Assembly: GCA_051453625.1 (NCBI GenBank)
Contig: JBOZIK010000001.1
Span: 175,743,273-175,807,272, forward strand
Source of the DNA: Welwitschia mirabilis
Lineage: Eukaryota > Gnetophyta > Gnetopsida > Welwitschiales
Direction: 5' to 3'
DNA length: 64,000 bases
Positions within the stretch are counted from its first letter, which is position 1. The number at the start of each line of letters is the position of its first letter. Below are positions 1 to 12,809 of this stretch, piece by piece. The notes beneath the pieces are model-generated. The model was not told the DNA's origin. It saw only the letters and a program-made list of their open reading frames with translations, and made no database searches. A program made the translations under genes and the position numbers.

Positions 1-129
1 AATACCCCAACAAACCCATAAAAGAAAAATATAATGAAACTGAACAATTAGAAATATAAAGAATAGTTACGTACCTACCCAGAATGAATCCTTAGTAAAG
101 TCCCTTAGAAAAAAATCATAAAATCGCCT

Positions 130-620
130 AAAAGGATGCATGACATAATGTAAATATTTATGAAGTTTGACTCGAATGAGCAATGGTTATGGAAATATCA
201 AGTATGTTTTATATTATCACATAATGAATGNNNNNNNNNNNNNNNNNNNNNNNNNNNNNNNNNNNNNNNNNNNNNNNNNNNNNNNNNNNNNNNNNNNNNN
301 NNNNNNNGATTTTATGGAAGTACTACACATAAAAAAATATGAGTCTATAAAAGAATCCATGCCTTTGATGATACTAGGGTTACCACTGATCTCATAGCCT
401 CTAACTGCAATTTTTTTCTTACCATGGTGAGGGGAGTGCAACCACTATGAAAGAAGTAAGGACCTACATAGCATAACCAACTGACCCCTCAATGGAGTTT
501 CCATAGCTACCATATTACACTACCAAAGACCCCTCTTGGAAATATTTACCCTGGGACACTTACAATAGTACATGATGATGGCCATGTTTATAAAAATAAG
601 CATGAAAGAGTATGGCCTTT
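130..620 (-). repeat. Conserved 3'-spacer block of the Athila-like family, copy in A1
   Basis: This stretch aligns by eye with 46400-47080 (A2, same strand) and with the reverse complement of 41600-42050 (A3). Shared features include GCATGACATAATGTAAA, AATGAATG, GAGTCTATAAAA, GGAGTGCAACC-like sequence, GAAGTAAG and ACCCCTCAATG. It lies in the non-coding part between integrase and the 3' LTR in A3. No reading frame is shared among the three copies, so an RNA or DNA role, or simple shared descent, is more likely than a protein. Confidence 0.65.
231..307. other. Assembly gap (77 N)
   Basis: This is a run of N inside the A1 spacer. The same spacer segment in A2 is sequenced near 46530-46640. Confidence 0.95.
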
Positions 621-638
621 ATATTCTTTTTTTCCCTT

Positions 639-910
639 TTTATTTTTCATAAATTCCACATGATTAAAGACTCATAAGGATAAAAGTAAAATGAGAAGAT
701 AAATAATATGAAATAACATGCTAANNNNNNNNNNNNNNNNNNNNNNNNNNNNNNNNNNNNNNNNNNNNNNNNNNNNNNNNNNNNNNNNNNNNNNNNNNNN
801 NNNNNNNNNNNNNNNNNNNNNNNNTTTATTTTTCATAAATTCCACATGATTAAATACTCATAAGGATAAAAGTAAAATGAGAAGATAAATAATATGAAAT
901 AACATGCTAA
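639..910. repeat. 86-bp duplication across a 100-N gap (639-724 and 825-910)
   Basis: The 86 bases before the gap (725-824) are repeated right after it with one mismatch. A gap of exactly 100 N flanked by duplicate sequence suggests two overlapping contig ends that were not merged, rather than a real tandem duplication. Confidence 0.85.
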
Positions 911-2250
911 ATAACTAATTACTCATACCATTAAAAGAAAATAAAAGAACCAAGACATCTTCCTTCAAAATAAAGTTCATAGACATATGAATGTCTGAAT
1001 ATTAGATGAAACTAATCTTATCATTTAAAATGTCCAAGTAAAATAATTACTACTTATGATAAATTTATAAAGTAAAACATTAGTCAAGTTAAATATATTC
1101 AAGTGATAGCATGATGTTTATTAAAAAAATAGGCTAAAGAAGAATTTAGATAATGGTAGGGGAAAGATTCCAACACAAGTGCTCCTACCATATTCAAGGT
1201 TAATCAATAAATATTTCAATGATTCTTTAACCTTTTATCCATTAATTTCTGAATTCCCTAAGTGTTTAGATTGGAATTCTCAACAGAGCCATTAAAAATG
1301 TACTTTTTATAAAACATAAGAACCTAATCATTGAGAAGTTTAACTAGTTGTGTAAAAAGTGCACTTAGGTATTTTAGGTTTTGGAAAAATAAGGATTAAA
1401 TCAAACAGAAATCAATTGATAAAATATAAAGGGTATGCAATCATTTTGAAGTAAAATCAATTAAAGATAAAGAAAATAAAATGAAAAAACTCTAATATCA
1501 CAATTTTCAAAATTGAAATAAGAGATAAAGAAGTGATAAATTTCATTACCAAATAATTTCTTATGAAAATAATGTAAAGCATGAGTATCATTATATAATT
1601 CATTTAAGGTACTACTCATAGAATGGATCCAAGAAGTCTTTAAGGACTTTTGAGAATATTTGATAAATGAAGAAGATCTTTAAATTTAACTAAAAACATG
1701 AATTATCATTAATAAGATAAGGTTTTCCCTAATGTATAACTCCAAGATATTACAAATCAAACTTTTAAAAAGACTAACCATTAAAAGCACAAGGTATACT
1801 GGTCCTGATAGAAAAGAATGAATGTTACTTTAAAGATCGCATGAATGTTTAAAAGGAGGATATTGAGAAATAAGAAAAATAGACTCTTCAAGGTAATGGA
1901 TGTTATGAGAGTCTAGAAAAGGAACATAACCTTGAGAATTATATAAAGTTGTAATTGAAAGAGATGGAGAAAGGTTATTATTATCAAGATTATGAGGTAA
2001 TGTGAAGGTACAAGTAGAAGTGGAAGGAGGAGTGGAAGAAAGGATGTGATTTAAAATTATACATGAAAGCTTAGATGAGGAGAATGTAGAAATATGAGTA
2101 GAATAAATAAGTCTATTCTCTATGAAGTTTGAATGATTCTATATGGGTCCTTCATTAATTTTAATTTCTTCACTAGTAACCATGCCATTAGTTGATTGGA
2201 TTGTTTCTATACTTTTCTTATCATTAATTGTGACTATATCTTCCTTCTTT
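910..2250 (-). other. A1 spacer, no coding content seen
   Basis: The stretch up to about 1870 aligns with 47150-48200 of A2 (for example CTTCAAAATAAAGTTCATAG near 963 and 47190, and GAATTTAGATAATGGTA near 1142). The part near 2050-2250 aligns with 48240-48340. No reading frame is retained in both copies. Confidence 0.6.
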
Positions 2251-2639
2251 TATTGAAGATTACTTTCATTATCTAAATGATTATATCATCAAAAAGATTA
2301 TTAAGAGAAACAAGAGCATCATCTTCATCATTGATTAAAAGGTTTTTAGTTTCCTCATGATTAGATTCCTCATCTCAATTATTTAATGGTAAAAGAATGG
2401 CAGGGATATAATCTAATATCTCAATATCATCCTTTAATAAGTGGTCATATTTATCTCAATTTTTGAAATGCTATTTTCTCCCTTTTTCTTATCTTCTAAT
2501 GAGTATAATGTTGAAGTTTCATTTACAATTTCATCTTTGAGTTGAAAGTAAGAATTATCATCATCAGTGATTTCTAAGTTTTCTTTATTTTCCTCAAGGT
2601 AGGATGAAGTAGGATAGTTGTAAGGATGTTTTGTTGTAA

Positions 2640-2960
2640 GAGATCCTTGAGTATGTAAAATATATTATTATAAGTTTTCAACTAAATTTTCCAAGTTCTT
2701 ATTGATGTTTTCTTAGTTCTTCATCATTTCACCAATCATTTCTTTTAATGGATCTTTTTCTTCTTCATAGTAGTTGGTGGAAGATGGTTCTTCTTAGTAG
2801 TAATACATGAAAGATGATTGGGATTAAAATAGATGATTGTAAGAAGTTTGTCTAAATGAGGTGAAATCCATAAAATGTAGAGAATCTTCATCATCAGGTT
2901 TATATGAGGTTTGAAATTAAGAGGGAAAATAATAAGTAGATTAAAAATAATAAGGGACTC
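2640..2960 (-). pseudogene. gag C-terminal remnant of A1
   Basis: The minus-strand translation contains PLKEMIGEMMKN, a stop, then NINKNLENLVENL and QGSL. This resembles the plus-strand A3 gag (PLRESTKELKK ... INIHIENLINIL ... GSI at about 35985-36105). That part of Athila-type gag is a predicted coiled coil just before the protease. Several stops interrupt it. Leftwards (about 2250-2640) an acidic Asp/Glu-rich stretch follows instead of a protease. The longest minus-strand open frame here (2745-3029) is in a different frame from the recognisable sequence and is not taken as the gene. Confidence 0.5.
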
Positions 2961-3830
2961 ATTCCTATTTTCAACATGATGATCATCTCCTTCTTTTAGC
3001 AAAGATTTATTGAAGTGTTTTTTTACCAATGTCCTCTCATTTTGTAAGTTTATTCTCCTTTTAGAAAGACGTTATACAATGATTTTTGTTTTATTATTCA
3101 TTGAAGCAAGTGAGAAGAATGGAATAAGAAAGTTTAGATTCAAGATGATAAGGAAATAGGTACACAATTAAGATTAAGATTCCCTCTCTTAGATGATTCA
3201 TCATTTAAAATTGCTATTTCTTGACACTTAAAAGATGTAGGATTATTATTGCCAATTGAGTACAAGGGGAAAAGAAAATATAATCCTTAAAAAAAAAATC
3301 TTGAAATTTTCATACCTGTGTTATGTTTACTTGAATTTTTGTTTTGAGGTTGAATAATTTTTTTTAATATTTATGTTAATCCAATTTCTTGTTGGTTGAC
3401 ATTTTATCTTTTCACCAGAATTCTTTGTAGCTGGCCATTTGGTTATGGGTTGACACTGGGATGATGATCATAGAAAAGCTAAACTTTAAAAACTACAAAA
3501 AATAAAGTTTACTGAAAGCTATACTGTCATCTAGACTATCGTGTGGACGATAAACAGAACGATGGTACATTTATTGCTAAACTATGAGTAGAAGAAACCT
3601 TGTACAAATAGAAAATAAATTCAAAATTTTTGAATTGTCATGGCCTGTGTTATCTGGAAAACCAAGAGAATAACAAGGTCCTTAAAAAATTATAGAAAAT
3701 AAAAATTTTTAGTAACACATCTACCTTAAAATACACTATAGATATAGAATTAATTCAAATAAATAACTTGAACAAAAAGATTTAAGTAACTTACCTGGTT
3801 AATGACAATTCTCTTAGCTCCTTATGACCT
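2960..3830 (-). other. A1 gag N-terminal part and leader, too decayed to define
   Basis: By position this should hold the 5' leader and the N-terminal part of gag. I could not follow a frame. Near 3521-3566 lies one copy of the CpG-bearing palindromic motif described in the findings. Confidence 0.4.
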
Positions 3831-3848
3831 TCCCTAGCAATGGTGTCA
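3831..3848 (-). promoter_or_regulatory. Primer binding site of A1, tRNA-Asp type
   Basis: On the plus strand it reads TCCCTAGCAATGGTGTCA, immediately before the LTR. The complement of the plant tRNA-Asp 3' end, in this orientation, is TCCCCGGCAACGGCGCCA (from memory). Thirteen of 18 positions match and all five differences are C-to-T or G-to-A. tRNA-Asp priming is characteristic of the Athila lineage. Confidence 0.75.
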
Positions 3849-3851
3849 AAA

Positions 3852-5344
3852 TGTTGCTATGTTAATTTATGCAATTTTGAAGTTCTTTAGGTAAACCTAT
3901 AAATTAAATAACTTGTAGAAAACACATGCTAGTATAGACAAGAGTTCACATGTATGTCATAATCCCAATAAAGACACTAGGCTTAGTGTTAGAGAATTGA
4001 TTTTCAAAGATATTTTTTGGTCCATTTATCTTTTACTGACTAAAAGTAAATAATAAAGTAAATGTAATGTAGGATGAATGAAAATAAAATGCAATGAATG
4101 AAAATGAAAATGAAATGGTTTCACTTGGTTCCTAATCCTTCTATCACAAGGACTAGTCTTTAGCATTTTTGTCACAAAGACTATCCTTTCTATGATTCAT
4201 ATCAATTGAGAAAAGTATCTACTAATTCTTAATTATCATAAACTATGAGATCTATCAAGTAGAATATGAAATATGCAATATGAAATGAAATGGAAATGTA
4301 ATGCAAAACCTACTACTAACCAAGATCAACCTTAGTAAAGGTTGCCTCAATGATCTAAATAAACCATAGACCTATCACTTAACTATGATCAACTGAAACC
4401 CTAAGGGGAATTTATAGAATCAAAATGAAAATAAAATCCAAAGAGAAATCAAAACGACATCCATTTACAATTAGAACAACAGCATCTCAATGGAAGAGAC
4501 ATAACCTAACACTAAGGAAACCCATTTCTATAGCCATTGAATGGACCTCTTGCCTACAAGCTTTTATCATAAGCATATTAAGTACAAAAGATGGATTTAA
4601 AGTAAAGGAGGGAGTGGTATTTATAGTTTTATAATGAAAGCTCTAGAACTGTAACACTAGATGTTGGTAAAGAAAACCTTAGTAGTGCACAATGATTGCT
4701 TGACTCCATTTACAATAATATTTATTTGAAAACATGCAAAATTAAATGTCATCTCACCTATCATGGGGATAACCAAGGGGACAATGCCATCTAGTCCCAT
4801 TAGGTTATGTGCCCATGTTATTTCATCAGCCTTATGAATTGTACACACATGTTACCGATGCCTTCGTCCTACATGTTGTTTGAATGACTAAGATGAAGAT
4901 GTCCTATCACCATTTGCTTCATGTGCTATTGTTAGCATCACAAAATTTTTCTAGATCATCATCCTATCTATCATGGAGATAACAAAGGGGACAACACCAC
5001 CAACACTCCATGTGCATGTGTTATCCATGAGTTGCCCATGTGTTACTCATGTGCGACTATCATAATGGGTTGTCATCCCAACTATTGTAGAGAAGATAAT
5101 GGGGATGATGCATTTCCCATGATCCTCAAGTAGCATAAATTGGTCTTCTTTGCCTTTGTTTTCTTTCCATATGTTATCTATCAGAACATGCCTAAAATGC
5201 CTCCAATTATGCCAAGAATTATGTGTTTCTATGATCATCCTTTTGTCTCTTCAAAATCAGCAAACCTCTATCTAAACCTATATAAATATCTTGCAAAAGT
5301 ATTTCAAATACACCATTAGATTCCTAGAAATTGGAATCACAACA
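3852..5344 (-). repeat. 5' LTR of A1 (Athila-like), about 1.49 kb
   Basis: On the plus strand it starts TGTTGCTATG, directly beside the primer site, and ends CACAACA at 5344, giving TG...CA-type ends in minus orientation. Read on the minus strand, the first 100 bases align with the starts of the A3 LTRs (shared features are GGTGTATTT, ACTTTTGCAAGA and TTTATATAGGTTT). It is about 230 bp longer than the A2 and A3 LTRs. Short open frames inside it on both strands (4425-4634, 4657-4848, 5047-5238) have no family support and are taken as chance. Confidence 0.8.
4618..4625 (-). promoter_or_regulatory. Probable TATA box of the A1 LTR
   Basis: TATTTATA on the plus strand is TATAAATA on the minus strand, inside the A1 LTR. 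It lies in the same part of the LTR as TATAAATA in both A3 LTRs, so it probably marks the U3/R promoter. Confidence 0.5.
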
Positions 5345-6798
5345 TAACAACATAGATAAATGCATTAGTAGTTATTTTTAAAATCTTTATGTATAGTACA
5401 CAATATGAGAACAAGGCTCTTTAATATGGTATCTTTATTATGGGGTTGTATAATCATTTTTCATTCCTATATCATATCATAATGTCACTGTTTTCAAGTC
5501 TTCATAACCTCTTAATTAATCTACACAAATGTATATGCATTTATTTAGGTCAGTCATATTTTGAGACCTTCTTATTATAGAGGTACATAGTATTTTCATT
5601 CTCATTTTTAGGATTTTAATTTTATATCACTTACTCTTAAGGACCCTTAAATCCTATTATGGAACTTATTAATTCTCTTCATACTACGATGTATAAGTAG
5701 AAGGATTCTCAATAGGAGGTATTGTACCTTCTTGAGGCATTGAGAAGATTAGGTCATGTGTTAGAGACATTTGATCTTTTTCACCTTTACCTTCTTACTC
5801 TCTCACATTATCTCCTATTTTTCCACTAGACCACTGAAGCCCAAAGATCAAGAAGGAGGAGGATTCAGATGAACAAGAATAGGAGGAGGTTAAGGAGATA
5901 CTAGATGAAGAGAATACTAAGAAGGAATATGAAAAGAAATTTAAGGATTATGAGGTGTCCAAGGAAGAAAAAATAATAAGATCAGAAGAAGGATGAGGAA
6001 TTTTAGAAGGCAAGTACATTACCTTCTAGGTAGACTAAGGCTTTACCAAAGCAACCTCAACCTATTTCTCTATAGGAAAATTATTCATTGCAATAAAGGC
6101 TTTTTGCATTTTTTTTAGTACATGTATCATAAGTTTAGGTTTAGTAATATCTACTCCATAGGTATTTACTTCATCAATGCCTAACACTTCAAGGGGTTTG
6201 ACTTTTAGAAGGAATGACTAACACTTCATAGGAATTGAATACTAAACCTATAAATGTAATTAAATCAATCAACTAGCTTTAACCAAGGGTTCAATGACAT
6301 AGCTCATTTCACATACATAAAATGTTGACATACGAAAAGGAGTTAATTATCACCTTAAAGGTCCATTTTGAACTATTGATAACTATTAAAGCTCTTCTTG
6401 AAAAGTTACTAGTAATTTTCAAGGCTTTATTAATTATATATTTTGTTCATGTAATCTATAGTAGCTAGAAACATCCTTTATAAATAATGTGGTTGTTATA
6501 ATGATTCACACATTTTGTCACTCTCATATTGAACTTGTACTTACATCCTAGTCTTTATCAATTTTATTAGTTTTTTTTTCATACTTCTTTATATATCTAA
6601 CTATGATTTAAAAAAATAACGGATTTGAATCATTCTTTAGGTTGAGTATTACCAAAAAAATATTAATTATATTAGTGAAGAACAACCATAAAATCCCATT
6701 AAATGTATGATTGGAGCTTACAATAAAGAAAAATAAGCTTATTTTCATTATCTTGTACCTATTTCTTTTTATTATCTAGTTAATTATCTCATTATGAA
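5345..6798. other. A+T-rich DNA with one acidic coding-like remnant
   Basis: No recognisable gene. At 5833-5992 the plus strand reads as a Lys/Glu-rich stretch (KKEEDSDEQE, one stop, EEVKEILDEEN, KFKDYEVSKEE) before a stop. It could be a fragment of a transposon protein or a low-complexity coincidence; I do not recognise it. Confidence 0.3.
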
Positions 6799-6915
6799 NN
6801 NNNNNNNNNNNNNNNNNNNNNNNNNNNNNNNNNNNNNNNNNNNNNNNNNNNNNNNNNNNNNNNNNNNNNNNNNNNNNNNNNNNNNNNNNNNNNNNNNNAA
6901 TTATCTCATTATGAA
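6782..6915. repeat. 17-bp duplication across a 100-N gap
   Basis: AATTATCTCATTATGAA ends at 6798 just before the gap (6799-6898) and is repeated at 6899-6915. Same pattern as the other 100-N gaps. Confidence 0.8.
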
Positions 6916-9900
6916 TTGTTTCATGCTTTGCTAATTTATTAAAGTATCATTTAATTTTAAGTTACATCTTGCTATTATTTAGTTGGATGATAGATTGGTT
7001 TGTAAAACTATAGTATTAAGTTTTAAATTTACAAAAATTATATTAGCTATCTTATTCATCCTTTCCCTCTAGGATAGTTAGTCTTAATACTAAAGATGTT
7101 TATACCATTCTTATCTAATTTAAGGATGACATATATATTTATTGAGCATTACTCATAAAAATAAAGTAACCAACATGGAAATGCATTAATCGTACTAATC
7201 CTAAAAAATTAAAGCCTGGGTACACTTCATGATTTAGGGAAAATGATTAGACAACATATAGAAACAAAAATATACATATCTTCATGAATATATATGATTC
7301 ATATATGGATACATTCTTATGCCATTATATCCATACATACTTTATCTAGACATATACATATTCATATCTAATGACCTATTTCATTTATGATAATACTGGG
7401 GTATCTAACTTAGTATTCACTCAATAGGATTAATTATGTGTTTGGAAAACATTTTTCCTTTAAATTAATCTTTCTTTCATTTTGTGACGAGCTTACAAGT
7501 GTGGAGTGGTTAAATAATGTAAGTAAATTATAGTACATGTGTATGAAAACTGAATTAAATATTATATATATATATATATATATATATTTCATTAACATGA
7601 ATTTACATAATGTAAAGTTATCTTAATTAATTTATTTAACTAAATTATAATGACTTTTTCTATTTTATGATTTATCTAGCATAAACATCTTATCAAGGTA
7701 ATAAAATTTAAAGCCTCAATTAATTGATAACATCATGATTAACACATTTCAATGAATTAAAATGGATTTATGAAGCTAAGTATGATTTATTATTAATTTA
7801 AGTAATTAGGTTGGAATTATGTATATAATTATAGATTATTATAGGAAAAATGAAAAGTCCAAACCTATAATAATAAATCATACCTATAATAATATCATTT
7901 TATACCCATCTAAGTTTTTCAAATACACATTCCTACACTTCACAAAATACTATCATATTTTTTATTGATACCAGTGACCTTTAGTTTTAGTCTTGTATCT
8001 CAATTCAATACCCCATAAATTTAACACCTCCAACTTTTGTATGGCATTGTTATGTTATTATTTCAAAATGTTTTCAGTAATAATAATAATAATAGCTAGG
8101 TTAAAAAACATCATTTTGAAGGAGATGTTGATATAATATAGACTTAAGGATACTCTAACATATATAGTACTTTGATGTTAATAAATAGTAAATTATGTGT
8201 ATTTTTTGAGTATATGATAATATGAGATATTATTTATTTATCTAAGTTAATTTAAACATTATAAATAATATATAAATTAGTGAGGAGTGAAAAAATAGTA
8301 CCATTATTTTGAAAATTATGTTACAAATTATATGAATTACATGAAACTTACATTTTTTTAACTTACTCAAAAAAATTTAGGGTTTGAAAATTTTGGCTAA
8401 GGAAATGAGAACTGGTGTGATGAACTCAAATCTATCTTTAAATTAATATGCCTCTTATCATGTTTTACGAATGCATGACTATAAAACATGATTGGGCAAG
8501 CACAAATTCAATTATTAATATTTTATAATAATAAAGTATATAAATTTTCAAATTTAATAGTGTTTATAACATGTAATCTAGGATTTGCTAAAGGATTAAC
8601 AAACAGTTGATTGTGAATTATGTTTATACTTAGTTTTTTATGTCTTAGATTATTTAAATTTTAAAAAAGATGTATTTTTAAGTATTTATGCATCATATTA
8701 GTAATTAATTTATTATTAATTATGTTTATTTACTAATTGTTAAAATTGATATTAAGAAGGACTAGTTTATATTATTTTGTCTATAAGAAATCTAAGCCAG
8801 TCAAAGTTTATAAAAGTTAATCTAGATAAGGAACCTAGTATTGCTATGAAAACTATGATGCCATTGGATTTATGAAACTAATAGGGTTTCACATCTTAGA
8901 ATATCTTAAATACATGCAAAAGTAATTGATCCACCTTACAAACTAATGCTAAATCATTTAATAATGATTAAGGGACTTCATATTATATTATACATAAGGA
9001 AATCTATTGTTATCTATTCATTAAATAATAAGAACATATCAATAGGTAGATTTTATCTTAAGAAGAGCTATACAATGACATCTAATATTAATGGATATGC
9101 ATTATCATTTCTTCATTTGTCTTTTATTTGTGATTAATACCAAAGCTTCAAGTTTGACTTCATGGAATGGGATTTGTCATCATCCATTGAATTTATACCA
9201 TTTCTAAGTTCCAATGACTATGATGATATCTTATCTTATCATAAGGTTCTTAGCCTACTTTACCTCCATGGCTATGAGGAAATGGATATTTAATTTGGTA
9301 TCTATTATTCTATGTCTTGGATTTGCACTTTAATTTAGTATTCTTTATAGTGATTGGATCATTGATGAATTCACTTTAAGTTGTGATTAGAATTACTTTA
9401 CTTTTTTAATCTAATTTAATTAAGGTCATAGTGATTCCATAGTATTTTTTCAATGTATTTTATCATTCTATAATTAATCCTTTAATGTCTTAAAGGGTTT
9501 AAATAATTGGTATGTTAATAGGTGATACCTTTCATACTATATAAATTTTTTGATATATTTCATTAAGAAAATCATACTCCTTTCTTATACTTTGTTTTAA
9601 TTCAAAATAAAAATGAAAATAAATTATTACTTATCTACATAATCAATTTGTACTTATTGGAATATTTCTTACTTACCTATGGCTTGCATGATATATTTTA
9701 TTATGAATAGTTATTTCATATTTTCGAGAGGATGCATCAATTTATTAGTTATTTAATTTCTAGAGCCTTCTTATACTTAACATTAATCTATGAAATAATT
9801 AACAGTTTTAAAAAAGATTTAAAATACCTTTATAGCCCTTATGAGATAATGAAATTTATAGTTTCCTATATTATAATAGAATTCCTAATTTCTTATTTTC

Positions 9901-12800
9901 AAAATAGTACAAACATAGTGTTCACTACAGTGTAGATTATAATATACATTAGAAGTTAAGGCATATTACTACTTATTTTATCATAAGCTTGCTTTATATT
10001 TTTAATTATGAAATATAAATGTAATATGTGCACTAATATTCATCTATAAAATTATAACATAACATAATATTTTGAATAAAATGCTTACTTTAAAAACTAA
10101 GAGGTATATCTAAACATTTCAATAATCTTTGAAGCCCTTTTAGTAGAATTATCTTTTTCTTTAGTGAGATTAAAGTTATAGCTAAACCATAGAAATATAT
10201 ATGTGTTAATCCTTCTAATTAATCTTTTGTATTATTAAATTCAAACAAATTCAATAAAATTCTTATACATTGATTTTTAATATTTTAGTCTTGCAAAATG
10301 TGTATTACTTTATCCTTCATGAATGATAAATGTCATTAAAAAAACATGATGAGCATGTCTCCAACCATTATGGATTTATAAAAGGTAATTTAAATATCTA
10401 ATTTGTCTCTCTTATCTACTATCATATATGTATTACTTTGTACACATGATACTTTGGAAGGATCTAAGTAATAAACCATAGGTAATTATAACTTTCTTTT
10501 ATCCTTCTTCCTCACTATACTATTTTATCTCTTAGAAATCATATAATTGCTCTTTACATTTCACTAATATAATAGTTTAATCTAGAATAAATAATGTTAT
10601 TGGATTAACTTATATTACTTTAAAACCCTTATGTTTCTTATCATTAATTACTTCTCATTATCATAAGATTCTACCTCCTTCTTAATTTCATCTTCCTTGT
10701 TTTTTCAGTTTGCTTGTTTTTTCATTATCATAAAAAAACATGATGTATTCATATAGGCATTCATGTATCTTATGTTCTAGTTCCTAATAGCAAATTTTTT
10801 TATGAAGGTTTTATTTTTATTTTTAAATATTTGATTGTGTTTCCTTTGGGAATTCTTCTTAACTTTTTTAGTTTTTTATTTTTGCTTAGCTACTTATTGG
10901 AAAAATTTTAATTAGAATTAAAATTTTCTCTTCTTATCCATTTTAAATGAATTAAGTTTTACTTAAAAGAGATTTTTCATTTTCTTATTCATCTTTCATT
11001 TTAACTTCTCTTATGCATGATGTATTAACTACTTTTCATCTACCATAGTATGTAAATTAACGATGGTTATCTTATTCTATATGAAAATATATATTCCATA
11101 ACTATATTTTATAGCCTTATCTTCTCTAAATTCTATTTCATTAATTTGAATTCCAAAGGCCAAAATACAAAGGTATTATCCTCTATAATTTTATCAGTTT
11201 ATCATAATTTTTATTGCATAGAAAATAGATCTTGATAATGTATTACTGGAATGGACTAATTATGTACCTTTTTCATCTTAAATCTTCATGTTGTAATCTA
11301 CTTATTTCCATAAGAGATTTACTTCTACTATACATTATTTCACTAATAAATTATTAATCATATAAAATAGTGGTTACATGCTTTACTTTCTTGCTTTTAT
11401 CTTTCATATCTTATATATAAAAGAAATATTTTAGGTCATAGATCTAGTACATACAAAATTAAATATAATTTTCCTTAAATGTAGACTTATTTTTAAGGGA
11501 TGCTCCTTCATGCTTTGTAACATGAATAATAACATGTAAAATTTAATCTACTTTCATTTCTTATTACTAATAGTTCTTTATTTAATCTCATTATGTCTTC
11601 CCTCCTCTTCATCATCATATTCTTACTTCACTTGTAGGTTAATCCATGATTTAACAGATGGATAGTGGTTTTAACTTGTTTCTCAAGCCTCTTAATTCTT
11701 TCATCTACAATTTGATCTTTGGTTATCCTTTATATAATTTGTAGTTCCTATAAATAAAATAAATTAAAATTACATTCAAAGAAAAAATTAAATATATAGC
11801 TTAAATAGATTAACCAAATTTCACCTTATGAAGATGGAAAAAGCCAAATTTTACTAATGTCTTTCATCACAAGTGATAAAAGCTTCTATATAGAAAAAAT
11901 AATAATATAAAAATATTAGAATTATTTATTACTCAATGCATTACCATAATTTCTTGGTTAGTTGATTATGGTTTTCTCTCTTTTGGTAAGTAGTGCTATT
12001 GATTATTCATGTAGGATCTTTTATGTATCATTTTCTCTTTTTTAATGAATGGGAATTTTGGTTTTTCATAAGACAAAGATACTTCTTCATCAACTTATTA
12101 GATGTCTTTTAAAATTTCTTTTTAGAAAGAAATTCAACAATGCATGTAAAGTTAATCTATTAATTTATCATGTAATATGAATTAATAATAATGGATAGAT
12201 ACATTTAGAATTATTTAAGATAAAAAGGAGATATTTAAAAATATCACATATATTTTATGTGATAAGTAACCAATAAAATACTAAAATAATAAAGAATGAT
12301 ATTAATTATTTCATTTGGATAGATACAAATGATCATTTTGTTTAATTTCTCATGTTTATTGAAATTAAAAATACATATATTCAAATTAGGATGAACATTA
12401 TATGTATGTGAGAAATTTGTTATGCAAAATGCCTAAAATAATATCCTAGAAAATATTCATTTTATTAGGATTGTGATGAAATTTATCCTATATTATATAT
12501 GTGTGTAATAGCTATTAATGACTATTATTAATAATTATATAAGACAATCGTGTGTAACATGCCATATTGACATCATAAAATTAACCTATATTTTATGAAA
12601 CAATTCATGTATCATCAAAGCTAATAATGCATGTCTTGTAGCTTTTAATACTTAAAGAATTTCTTTCCAACCCCTACACAAAAAAGGAAATTTTTTAATA
12701 ATTATTAATTATGGTTAGAAATAACCATGATTATAAAACTCACATTTTTAATATATCATGTTGTTCAACATATAACTATACTTAAATGTCTTAAAAGTTA
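6916..12800. other. A+T-rich DNA, no gene recognised
   Basis: Open frames such as 8946-9137 and 9732-9935 are short, Ile/Leu/Lys/Tyr-rich and match nothing I know; they are what such base composition gives by chance. A minus-strand stretch near 11640-11720 reads DERIKRLEKQVKTTIHLL, a possible coiled coil, but no neighbouring domain supports an element. Other content is short repeats such as (TAA)n near 8079-8093. Confidence 0.4.
7564..7587. repeat. (TA)n microsatellite
   Basis: An uninterrupted alternating T/A run of about 24 bases. Confidence 0.95.
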
Positions 12801-12809
12801 CTTACGTTA

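Larger units (their letters stand above)
1..5344 (-). mobile_element. Athila-like Ty3/gypsy element A1, 5' part, truncated by window edge
   Basis: This is a minus-strand LTR retrotransposon whose 5' LTR (3852-5344), primer site (3831-3848), leader, gag remnant (about 2640-2960) and 3' spacer (about 1-2250) lie in the window. Its 3' LTR would be to the left. The LTR ends match those of A2 and A3 (TGTTG at one end, CACAACA at the other), and positions 1-1870 align by eye with 46400-48200 of A2. No RT, RNase H or integrase is visible between gag and spacer, so it looks like an internal deletion derivative. The outer target duplication cannot be checked; TAACA follows at 5345-5349. Family assignment is inferred from the primer site and the shared LTR. 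Confidence 0.75.

Noticed and set aside
639-910. True tandem duplication in the A1 spacer
   Set aside because: The duplicate flanks a default-size gap, and three other such gaps behave the same way. An assembly artefact is the simpler reading.
4425-5238. Three short open frames in the A1 LTR (4425-4634, 4657-4848, 5047-5238)
   Set aside because: They lie within an LTR, on both strands, and the homologous LTRs do not keep the frames.
9732-9935. Plus-strand frames at 8946-9137 and 9732-9935 as small genes
   Set aside because: Composition is Ile/Leu/Tyr/Lys-rich, no domain or neighbouring signal is seen, and such lengths are expected by chance here.
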